DNA of 20,083 nucleotides from CAYSPT01 sp964432985 (lineage in GTDB: Bacteria; Muiribacteriota; CAYSPT01): the NCBI GenBank assembly GCA_964432985.1, contig CAYSPT010000084.1, positions 1-20,083 of the forward strand, read 5' to 3'. Shown here piece by piece: positions 13,901 to 19,951 of the stretch. Position numbers and translations under genes: made by a program. Position 1 is the first letter of the stretch, and the number at the start of each line of letters is the position of its first letter. The notes below the pieces were generated by a model that searched no databases, had not been told where the DNA came from, and worked only from the letters and a program-made list of their open reading frames with translations.

Positions 13901-15715
13901 GGTAATCCCGGAGGAATCCTGGATAGTCATCCGCTCCCTGACATCACGCTCCAGCCTGGCCAGACTCATTCTGAACTGGTTCTGCAGCAGCTCCCCACAG
14001 CGCCTCACCCGGCGGTTGCCCAGGTGGTCGATGTCGTCGATGCTCCCGATACCGTTACACAGATCGATCAGGTAACGGATAACTGCGATAATATCGTCCG
14101 GCGACAGAACCCTGCCTTTCATGACGACGACTTTGCAGATGTTCATTTCCCGCAGCTCATCGATCACCCGACGGGTCACTTCTTCGTCGGCCTCAATCGC
14201 GATTTCACCGGTTTTGGGATTGAACACCGTTTCGTAAAGCGTCCGGCCCAGGAGACGTCCGATGAGAATGTCCTCGTCCTCGTACTCGGGTCCTTCTTTT
14301 TCAGCGCTGGCAAACACCTTGCGCCGCAGCGTCACTTCCTTCTCCTTCTGGAGAATCCGGACCACCTGTACCTGGACCTCCTCAAGCCTGTTGAACAATT
14401 CCCTGGAGACCCTGGCGCCGCTTTCAGCTACCAGTTCACCGGTGCTCAGATCGATTATGGACTCCGCCAGGCGCTGGCCGAGAAGGGCACGCTCCCAGGT
14501 CTTCTTTTCCTTGACGAGAGGGATGGTTTCGTAAGGCCGCTCGTTGACGATCCGCACCTCGCGGCCGTCCAGGGTCTTGAGAACCACCGCGTTAGCTTCA
14601 TTGGTGTCCTCAATACGAAGTGCGAGGTCCTCGTCTATCTGCTCGCCGGGTTCACACACGATCTCTCCCGTATTGGAACGGATGATAGTCTCAGCGGTGA
14701 CCTTCTTCTTGATCCGGTTGGACAGGCGGACCTTGGAGTTTATCTTGTAGCGGCCCACGTCGCCAAGGTCGTACTTGCGCTCGTCGAAAAAGAGCATGTG
14801 CATTATCTGAAGGGCGCTTTCCTCGGTGAACGGCTCGCCGGGACGCAGACGCGAGTAAATCTCTTCCAACCCCTGCTCGTACGTCTTTGCTTTGTCCTTT
14901 TCCAGGGTATTAACAATGTATTCGTTGTTGTTGAACAGCTTGCAAATCTCTTCGTCGGTGCGGAATCCCAGGGCGCGGATGAGAGCGGTAACCGGGACTT
15001 TCCGCTTGCGGTCCAGCCTCACGTGGATCTGGTCCTTGACCACGTTAAGCTCCATCTCCAGCCAGGCGCCCCGGTAGGGCACCACCTTGGTGCCGTATAT
15101 CTTCTTGACTTTGTCAAATGTGAAGTACACTCCCGGAGAGCGGTGCAGCTGGCTGACCACCACCCGGTCGGCTCCGTTGATGACATAGGATCCCTGGTCC
15201 GTCATGAGAGGAAGGTTGCATACAAATATTTCCTGCTCCTTGACCTCGCCGGTGCTCTTGTTGATCAGGCGTACCCTGATTTGCAGGGGGACACCGAAGG
15301 TGACATCCCGCTTGCGGCACTCGTCAGGTAGGTATTTGACCCGGTGCGGTTCGCCGTACAGGCTGATGATCTCGCACATCTTTTCTTTGTAGCAGCAGTC
15401 GAAAAACCTGCATTTTCCCGGCTCGAATTTCATCGTCTCCGGGCACCCTTTGCACATTCCGAGCCCGAGAGAGTACTCGACGAACTCGATAATCAGGTTC
15501 CCGGTGAAATCGTAAATAGGGAAGATATCCATAAACGCTTCCTGAAGCCCCTGCCGCTTCCTATCGCGCGGATTTTTCTCCGCTTGCAGGAACCAGGCGT
15601 AGGAGCTTTTCTGGATATCGATGAGGTTTGGGATTGGAAGCAGTACATCCCATTTCTTCTTTGAGAAATCGATCTTCCTCTTCTTTAACGCATCAATTTC
15701 TGTAAGCTTCAACAT
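10925..15715 (-). CDS. rpoB: RNA polymerase beta subunit with several lineage-specific insertions (1,596 aa)
   Basis: RpoB forms the other half of the polymerase active-site cleft. Recognised segments are the N-terminal lobe ([19 protein letters not shown], 180-198), the rifampicin pocket [18 protein letters not shown] (624-641) with Asp633, His643 and Ser648 wild type, [20 protein letters not shown] (flap area), [13 protein letters not shown] (1144-1156) and the C-terminal [20 protein letters not shown] (1469-1488). Bacillus RpoB is about 1,193 residues. Extra material lies at 86-131 (six-cysteine insert), 335-535 (three tandem modules), 866-931 (one module) and about 1240-1423 (no recognised fold). 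The start is ATG at 15713-15715, nine bases after GGAGAGG; an in-frame GTG six codons earlier overlaps that Shine-Dalgarno and is unlikely. Predicted to be rifampicin-sensitive by target sequence. Confidence 0.98.
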   Translation of the reverse strand: [1596 protein letters not shown]

Positions 15716-15945
15716 ATAACTTATCCTCTCCACTGAGAACGTATCCTTTAAAACTGGGATTTTTCCTGGCGGCCGGGATGTTTCGCCCCCTCTTCCTCTC
15801 CGGGTCGCTCGACTTTACGTTTAAAACCATCAACACCCTTAGGTTTGTTATCTCTATATAGGGGATATAATGACAGGATCAATGAGATAATAGCTAGACA
15901 CTATGAGGGTATACTACACCCCTCCCTTATACATGGTTGGAACAG

Positions 15946-15975
15946 ATTTTAACATATATGCAAAAAACGTGTCAA
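15946..15975 (-). promoter_or_regulatory. Predicted strong sigma-70-type promoter for rpoBC
   Basis: On the minus strand there is a perfect -35 TTGACA (15970-15975), an 18-base spacer, and a -10 TAAAAT (15946-15951) preceded by TG, forming an extended -10 (TGTTAAAAT). An A-tract about 25-40 bases upstream of the -35 could be a distal UP element. Start of transcription would be near 15939. It lies downstream of the rplL terminator, which implies that rpoBC has its own transcription start. Confidence 0.75.
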
Positions 15976-16169
15976 CTTTCAACCTGCAAAAATCCTGCCT
16001 TTTTTTTTATTTTGCCTGTTCGCCCCGAAACATCTATCTTTTCATGAGGGGAAGATAGTATATTTTTATTAACTTGACAGAGGCCGATGTGGCTATATCT
16101 AAGAAAATAGATGCTCTCTTTTTATAAGTTTTACAGAGGTGTAGAAAGTAGGCAATGAGTTCACACAAC

Positions 16170-16202
16170 AAAAAGGCATCCTCTCGCGCAGAGAGGATGC
16201 CT
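16170..16202 (-). terminator. Intrinsic terminator after rplL
   Basis: On the minus strand, a perfect stem of 11-12 bp with arms GGCATCCTCTC and GAGAGGATGCC (16175-16185 and 16191-16201) closes a 5-nt loop and is followed at once by a run of five T residues (complement of 16170-16174). It begins 47 bases after the rplL stop codon. This is a textbook factor-independent terminator and would end, or attenuate, transcription of the nusG-rplKAJL unit before rpoB. Confidence 0.92.
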
Positions 16203-16248
16203 ATACGTTGTCTTATGCTATCGCTCGCAATTAGTTCCTGGCAATGAG

Positions 16249-16677
16249 CTACTTGAGGCTTGCAGTGGCGCCAGCTTCTTCGATCTTGCCGATGATCTCA
16301 TCAGCTTCTTCTTTGCTGATCTTCTCCTTGACGGCCTTGGGGGCGGCGTCAACCAGGGCCTTTGACTCCTTCAGTCCGAGACCGGTGATTTCCTTTATCG
16401 CTTTGATGACCTTGATCTTCGTCTGACCGGCACTTTCCAGTATCACGTCAAACTCGGTCTGCTCTTCCTCGGCGGCATCCGCAGCTCCACCGGCAGCCGG
16501 CATCATGCCGGCGCCCATCATAGGAACAGCCCCGGAAACTCCAAATTTATCCTGCAGAGTGTCAACCAGGTCTTTAAGTCCCATAACGGTCAGTTTCTCG
16601 ATTGATTTTTCGACTACCTCACAAAGCTCGGCATCGCCAAGACTTTCTAATTCCTTGAATATTTCTTCTTTACCCAT
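16249..16677 (-). CDS. rplL: 50S ribosomal protein L7/L12
   Basis: L7/L12 forms the flexible ribosomal stalk that recruits and activates translational GTPases; several dimers bind one L10. The N-terminal dimerisation domain (about 1-45), a hinge rich in Ala, Gly and Met (about 48-70), and the factor-binding C-terminal domain (73-140, with KVIKAIKEITGLGLKESKALVD) are all present. I chose the ATG at 16675-16677, giving 142 residues, because AAAGGAGA lies eight bases upstream; an upstream ATG at 16701 would place the Shine-Dalgarno inside the gene. The protein is 15-20 residues longer than typical, with extra Met-rich sequence in the hinge and a short C-terminal tail. It lies 92 bases after rplJ and is followed by a terminator. 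Confidence 0.97.
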   Translation of the reverse strand: MGKEEIFKELESLGDAELCEVVEKSIEKLTVMGLKDLVDTLQDKFGVSGAVPMMGAGMMPAAGGAADAAEEEQTEFDVILESAGQTKIKVIKAIKEITGLGLKESKALVDAAPKAVKEKISKEEADEIIGKIEEAGATASLK

Positions 16678-16711
16678 GATCGCTATCTCCTTTCGCTTCA
16701 TGTAACATAGC

Positions 16712-16726
16712 TGTGCGTAATAGCTA
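16712..16726. repeat. 15-nt repeat upstream of rplL (copy 1)
   Basis: TGTGCGTAATAGCTA is found here, in the rplJ-rplL spacer, and again at 18533-18547 in the nusG-rplK spacer, identical and in the same orientation. The inner TAATAGCTA also occurs at 15888-15896 in the rpoB leader. The function is unknown; it could be a remnant of a dispersed repeat or a shared protein- or RNA-binding site. Confidence 0.7.
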
Positions 16727-16769
16727 AATTTCTCTAACCAGCCTTCCCAGCTGGGGATTACCTCTCTCG

Positions 16770-17306
16770 TTACGCGCTGGCGGGATCCTGCTCTTTTTTG
16801 TCAGCAATTTCCCGCAGAACGTTGACGAACTTGCTCAACACCCCGCTCAGAGTGCACACAAATCCACTCAGCGGTGCCTGTACTGCGCCCACGACCAGCC
16901 CCAGGAGAACTTCCTGTGACGGTATCTTGGCAACTGCCTGCAACTGCTCTTCAGTAAGAACTCGGTTCCCTATTATGGCGCCCTTGATGGTTAAATGTTT
17001 GCTCTTCTTGCTGAAATCAACAATGACCTTGGCAGGCCTGAACGGATCTTCATGCGCGATTACGACTCCCGTCGGGCCGGTGAGATACGAGGACGGATCC
17101 TCGTCCAGTCCGAGTGGACCGAGGGCCAGTTTGAACAACCGGTTCTTGATCACCCGGTACTCTCCCCCAACCTCTCTCAACTGGTTGCGCAGATCATCAA
17201 GTTCGGCTACCTTCAGGCCGCTGAAATCAGTCATAGTGGATGACTTAGCGTCTTTTACCAGCTCGGTAAGCTTTTCCACTATCGCTTTTTTGGCTTCCTG
17301 TACCAT
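16770..17306 (-). CDS. rplJ: 50S ribosomal protein L10
   Basis: L10 anchors the L7/L12 stalk to 23S rRNA. The 178 residues show the family pattern: N-terminal rRNA-binding domain beginning KKAIVEKLTELVKDAKS, the conserved GEYRVIKNRLFKLAL segment (48-62), GPTGVVIAHEDPFRPAKV, and a C-terminal helix (about residues 140-172) that binds L7/L12 dimers. The start ATG is seven bases after AGGAGGTAG, which is itself the end of rplA: the rplA stop codon is part of the rplJ Shine-Dalgarno. Only six bases separate the genes, so the long L10-binding leader found before rplJ in E. coli is absent and translational coupling with rplA is likely. Confidence 0.98.
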   Translation of the reverse strand: MVQEAKKAIVEKLTELVKDAKSSTMTDFSGLKVAELDDLRNQLREVGGEYRVIKNRLFKLALGPLGLDEDPSSYLTGPTGVVIAHEDPFRPAKVIVDFSKKSKHLTIKGAIIGNRVLTEEQLQAVAKIPSQEVLLGLVVGAVQAPLSGFVCTLSGVLSKFVNVLREIADKKEQDPASA

Positions 17307-17312
17307 GATAAT

Positions 17313-18020
17313 CTACCTCCTGGCCTCAACAGCCAACCTCGTTTTAGTTGCATCGACTTTAACGCCGGGCCCCATGCTGGATGACACGGATATGCCCTTA
17401 ACGTACTGCCCCTTACAGGCGGCGGGCCGGGCCCTGAAAATAGCGTCACACAAGGTCAAATAGTTCTCCATGAGCTTTTCGAGTTCCAGGGATACTTTCC
17501 CGATGGGACAGTGCACAATCCCGAACTTGTCAACCCGGTACTCTATTCGACCAGCTTTCAGCTCTTTGACCGCTTGAGAAATATCGAATGTCAGTGTTCC
17601 CGTCTTCGGGTTCGGCATCAGCCCTCGCGGACCAAGAATCCGGCCGAGCTTCCCGACATCTCTCATGACGTCGGGTGTGGCCACGACAGCTTCGCAGTCG
17701 AGCCACCCTTGCTGAATCTTCTCGACAAATTCCATACCGATGTAATCAGCCCCTGCCTCCTTCGCTTCTTGTTCCTTTTCTCCCCTGGTCAACACCAGTA
17801 CCCGGACAGTCCGCCCGGTACCATGGGGAAGAACAACCGTGCCTCGAATGTTCTGATCGGCGTGTTTTGGATCGACACCGAGTTTCATGTGACACTCGAC
17901 GGTTTCGTCAAATTTGGCAGTTGCCGCACCTTTAACTGTCTCAAACGCTTCCTCGAGATCATAGAGCCGCATTTTTTCTACTTTTTCAATTGTTTCCATA
18001 TATCGTTTGCTTTTTGCCAC
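17313..18020 (-). CDS. rplA: 50S ribosomal protein L1
   Basis: L1 forms the mobile L1 stalk that handles deacylated tRNA at the E site, and in several bacteria represses its own rplK-rplA mRNA. The 235-residue length is normal. Signature segments are KFDETVECHMKLGVDPKHADQ in the first domain, TVVLPHGTGRTVRVLVLTRG, and LGRILGPRGLMPNPKTGT in the middle. The start is GTG, eight bases after AGGAGG. It lies 14 bases after rplK, and its last two codons (AGG AGG) and stop (TAG) form the ribosome-binding site of rplJ. Confidence 0.99.
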   Translation of the reverse strand: MAKSKRYMETIEKVEKMRLYDLEEAFETVKGAATAKFDETVECHMKLGVDPKHADQNIRGTVVLPHGTGRTVRVLVLTRGEKEQEAKEAGADYIGMEFVEKIQQGWLDCEAVVATPDVMRDVGKLGRILGPRGLMPNPKTGTLTFDISQAVKELKAGRIEYRVDKFGIVHCPIGKVSLELEKLMENYLTLCDAIFRARPAACKGQYVKGISVSSSMGPGVKVDATKTRLAVEARR

Positions 18021-18035
18021 GGCTCAATCCTCCTG

Positions 18036-18461
18036 TCAGTCAACCACTTCTATGCCCATACTCCTGGCAGTCCCCGCAATCATCTTCATGGCGTGTTCCA
18101 GATCGTTGGCGTTGAGATCGGGCATCTTCAGCTCCGCGATGCGTCGTACTTCGTCGCGGGAGATATTGCCGATCTTCTCGCGCAGCGGATCCGGAGACGC
18201 TTTTTCGAGATTAATCGCTTTTTTGATCAAGACTGCCGCAGGGGGCGTTTTCGTTACAAATGTGAACGAACGGTCGACGTAAATACTGATTACCACCGGT
18301 ATGATCGTTCCCATTTGCCCTGTTGTCTTGGCGTTGAACGCTTTACAAAACTCCATGATGTTTACTCCGTGCTGGCCCAGAGCCGGGCCAACCGGTGGTG
18401 CCGGCGTAGCTTTTCCCGCCTGTATCTGGAGTTTGACAACCGCCATAACCTGTTTGGCCAT
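18036..18461 (-). CDS. rplK: 50S ribosomal protein L11
   Basis: L11 binds the GTPase-associated region of 23S rRNA and controls factor binding and the stringent response sensor RelA. The sequence begins MAKQVMAVVKLQIQAGKATP and continues with the proline-rich PAPPVGPALGQHGVNIMEF linker face and a C-terminal rRNA-binding domain ending AGTARSMGIEVVD. I chose the ATG at 18459-18461 (141 residues) because AGGAGGT lies nine bases upstream; an in-frame GTG three codons earlier directly abuts the Shine-Dalgarno and cannot be used well. It begins the rplKAJL cluster, 154 bases after nusG. Confidence 0.98.
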   Translation of the reverse strand: MAKQVMAVVKLQIQAGKATPAPPVGPALGQHGVNIMEFCKAFNAKTTGQMGTIIPVVISIYVDRSFTFVTKTPPAAVLIKKAINLEKASPDPLREKIGNISRDEVRRIAELKMPDLNANDLEHAMKMIAGTARSMGIEVVD

Positions 18462-18490
18462 CAGCGGCACACCTCCTCATATTCCAACTC

Positions 18491-18534
18491 TTTACTGCTT
18501 TACTGCTTTGCTGCTTTACTGCTTTGCTGCTTTG
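18491..18534. repeat. Octanucleotide tandem repeat in the nusG-rplK spacer
   Basis: The 8-mer TTTRCTGC occurs five times in a row, with the R position reading A, A, G, A, G, followed by a partial sixth unit TTTG. It lies 30-73 bases upstream of the rplK start, within the leader or intercistronic mRNA. On the transcript it reads as GCAGYAAA units. Such tracts change copy number by slippage, so length may vary between strains and alter spacing ahead of rplK. Confidence 0.9.
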
Positions 18535-18547
18535 TGCGTAATAGCTA
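18533..18547. repeat. 15-nt repeat upstream of rplK (copy 2)
   Basis: Identical to 16712-16726 (TGTGCGTAATAGCTA). It directly abuts the octamer tandem repeat on one side and a hairpin region (18545-18576) on the other. Confidence 0.7.
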
Positions 18548-18576
18548 TCCGGGCCGTAAAACGGCCACGGTGATAG
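18545..18576 (-). other. Two-part hairpin in the nusG-rplK spacer
   Basis: GGCCGT-AAA-ACGGCC (18552-18566) forms a perfect 6-bp stem. Outer arms CTATC (18545-18549) and GATAG (18572-18576) extend it with an internal bulge. No T-run follows on the minus strand, so it is not called as a terminator. It could be an RNase processing site or attenuator between nusG and rplK. Confidence 0.6.
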
Positions 18577-18615
18577 TCTTCGTAAATTATTTTATTATTC
18601 TTAATTTTGCTGTTG

Positions 18616-19167
18616 CTAATCTTCTTCTTCTATTTGGGTGAAATCAAGTTCTACCGATGTTTCCCGGTTAAATACGACCACCATGACCTTGACGGTCTTC
18701 TTCTCGACGTTGATTTCCCTGATAACTCCATAGTTATCCGCAAACGGCCCATCGATGATACGGGCACGCTGCCCCACCTTGAAGCTGATCTCGGTGGTCT
18801 TGGCCCGGACCTCTTCAAGGCCCATCTGCCGCATTATTTCGTGCACTTCTCTTTCCAGCAGCGGTGTCGGATATCGACCGAGACCGACAAACCCGGTAAC
18901 GCCCGGAGTATTACGGACCACTGCCCAGGAATCGTCATCCATATCCATCTGAACGAGCACGTACCCCGGCAGAAACTTGCGTTTTACTTCCCGCCTCTTG
19001 GCATCCTTGTACTCGATGACATCCTCCGTAGGCACGACGACCTGGAAAATCTGGTCATGCATATTCATGGTCTCGATCCTCTGGGAAAGATTCGCCTTCA
19101 CCTTCGCCTCGTGACCTGAATAGGTGTGTATCACGTACCAGTTGTGCTCATAGTCCTTATCTAACAT
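18616..19167 (-). CDS. nusG: Transcription termination/antitermination factor NusG
   Basis: NusG binds the RNA polymerase clamp, affects pausing and Rho termination, and couples transcription to translation through ribosomal S10. The 183 residues contain the NGN domain (about 9-110: NWYVIHTYSGHEAKVKANL at the start, then KRKFLPGYVLVQM and VRNTPGVTGFVG) and a C-terminal KOW domain (about 128-180: FKVGQRARIIDGPFADNYG). The ATG start has only a weak Shine-Dalgarno (GAGGA) about 13 bases upstream. It follows secE by 87 bases. Its polymerase partner here carries a large trigger-loop insertion, but NusG itself has normal length and no visible matching insert. Confidence 0.98.
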   Translation of the reverse strand: MLDKDYEHNWYVIHTYSGHEAKVKANLSQRIETMNMHDQIFQVVVPTEDVIEYKDAKRREVKRKFLPGYVLVQMDMDDDSWAVVRNTPGVTGFVGLGRYPTPLLEREVHEIMRQMGLEEVRAKTTEISFKVGQRARIIDGPFADNYGVIREINVEKKTVKVMVVVFNRETSVELDFTQIEEED

Positions 19168-19206
19168 CGTTTGGCTACATCCTCACTCAATACTCGCTCC
19201 CCGCAA

Positions 19207-19255
19207 ACCCGAATAGTTCAAAAATAATTCGCTGCGATTCGAATATTCTTCGGGT
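19207..19255 (-). other. Nested hairpin between secE and nusG
   Basis: ACCCGAA (19207-19213) pairs with TTCGGGT (19249-19255), and inside it ATTCG (19227-19231) pairs with CGAAT (19240-19244). The 3' arm touches the secE stop codon. No U-run follows, so it probably does not terminate; it may slow decay or separate translation of the two genes. Confidence 0.5.
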
Positions 19256-19461
19256 CAGGAAGCTGTCTTCAGCAGAGCTGTCAGGGCCGTCTGAAACACA
19301 TAGTCGGCCGCCCCGATATACGCAGCACACAACAAACTGGCTATGATAACAGCCCAGGTGGAAGATATCATCTGCTCCCGCGACGGCCAGCTGACTTTTT
19401 TCAACTCGGCCCTTACCTCACGTAAAAATTTCTTGATCTTCCCCCACACATCTACCACCAC
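19255..19461 (-). CDS. secE: Preprotein translocase subunit SecE
   Basis: SecE clamps the SecY channel in the inner membrane. This is the short single-membrane-span form (68 residues) typical outside Enterobacteria. The amphipathic cytoplasmic helix contains the conserved ELKKVSWPSREQ (19-30), followed by one transmembrane segment at about 34-56. Initiation is at GTG; two GTG codons occur in a row, and the upstream GAGG is about 15 bases away, so either could be used. It lies between tRNA-Trp and nusG, the standard arrangement. Confidence 0.95.
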   Translation of the reverse strand: MVVDVWGKIKKFLREVRAELKKVSWPSREQMISSTWAVIIASLLCAAYIGAADYVFQTALTALLKTAS

Positions 19462-19625
19462 CGATCTTGATCTGGTTTCCTCAAGCCAGGGAAATATCGC
19501 GCCAACAGCGGATTTTCACCTGGTAGTTCGGACCTACAGCCCGTTACGGCGCGGTCCGGGAATCTACGAGTGTTGAAACACTGTCTGCTTGCTGCCCGCT
19601 GGCTACCGAAACCATCTTTTACTAG
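19462..19625. other. 164-base spacer between tRNA-Trp and secE
   Basis: No gene and no promoter were found. It contains a perfect palindrome AGTGTT-GA-AACACT (19569-19582), with the same 6-bp arm and 2-nt centre layout as those in fusA, and a longer-range pairing CGGACC/GGTCCG around 19529-19558. These may be tRNA processing or attenuation structures. Confidence 0.5.
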
Positions 19626-19699
19626 CAGGCCTGGAGGGACTCGAACCCCCAGCCCCCGGTTTTGGAGACCGGTGCTCTAACCAATTGAGCTACAGGCCT
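19626..19699 (-). tRNA. trnW: tRNA-Trp (anticodon CCA)
   Basis: On the minus strand a full 74-nt cloverleaf is present: acceptor stem AGGCCTG/CAGGCCT, D-arm beginning TAGCTCAATTGGTTAGAGC, anticodon stem CCGGT/ACCGG with loop CTCCAAA (anticodon CCA at 19663-19665), and T-arm GGGGGTTCGAGTCCCTCC. The discriminator base is G. The 3' CCA is not encoded (CTAGT follows), so it must be added by nucleotidyltransferase. Location between rpmG and secE is typical for tRNA-Trp. Confidence 0.97.
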
Positions 19700-19735
19700 G
19701 CAAGACTTCGTGTTCAATCCTCCGGTGCTTATGCC

Positions 19736-19885
19736 TCACTTCGTCTCGCGATGAAGAATCTTCTTCTGACAGAACGGGCAGTACTTGTTAAGCTTCAGCC
19801 GGTCCTTGGTCGTCGTCTTATTCTTCTTCGTAGTGTAATTTCTCCGCTTGCACTCGGTGCAGGCAAGAATGATATTAATCCGCAC
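19736..19885 (-). CDS. rpmG: 50S ribosomal protein L33, zinc-ribbon form
   Basis: L33 is a small protein near the E site of the large subunit. The 49 residues begin (V/M)RINIILACTECKRRNYTT and contain CxxC pairs at Cys9/Cys12 and Cys36/Cys39, the zinc-binding (C+) form. The start is GTG at 19883-19885, supported by a GGGTGA Shine-Dalgarno-like motif. The gene is short but clear, with TKKNKTTTKDRLKLNKYCPF matching the family exactly in style. It lies between tuf and tRNA-Trp, the order found in many bacteria. If the genome also encodes a cysteine-free L33, zinc control could switch between them; that cannot be seen here. Confidence 0.96.
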   Translation of the reverse strand: MRINIILACTECKRRNYTTKKNKTTTKDRLKLNKYCPFCQKKILHRETK

Positions 19886-19951
19886 GTTTATTCACCCGAT
19901 CAAATGTATATCCAGCCAATTCACCCGCCCCCAGACTGAAAGCCGGGTATG

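Larger units (their letters stand above)
15716..16248. other. 533-base spacer between rplL and rpoB: terminator, promoter and leader
   Basis: This AT-rich spacer has no convincing gene. Reading on the minus strand, it holds the terminator after rplL (16170-16202), about 150 bases of AT-rich DNA with an A-tract (complement of 15999-16013), the rpoB promoter (15946-15975), and a leader of about 220 nt. The leader can form a weak hairpin (GAGGG/CCCTC, near 15905-15924) and contains a 45-codon open frame (15693-15830) overlapping the rpoB start, which I do not call as a gene. Confidence 0.7.

Noticed and set aside
14024..15331. 435-codon open frame on the + strand opposite rpoB
   Set aside because: It lies entirely antisense to a certain rpoB coding region, has no recognisable motif or ribosome-binding site, and such long antisense frames are expected with this codon use.
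15693..15830. 45-codon open frame in the rpoB leader, minus strand, overlapping the rpoB start
   Set aside because: It starts with ATG after AAGGGTG, but spacing to that motif is too short, the composition is unremarkable and no leader-peptide feature (codon runs, linked terminator) is seen. It could be revisited with ribosome profiling.
15845..15871. TATAAT on the + strand within the rpoB leader
   Set aside because: The partner -35 is poor and the spacing too short; AT-rich chance match.
16074..16102. Possible + strand promoter with TTGACA at 16074-16079
   Set aside because: No good -10 lies 16-18 bases downstream; it would only drive antisense RNA into rplL. Likely chance in AT-rich DNA.
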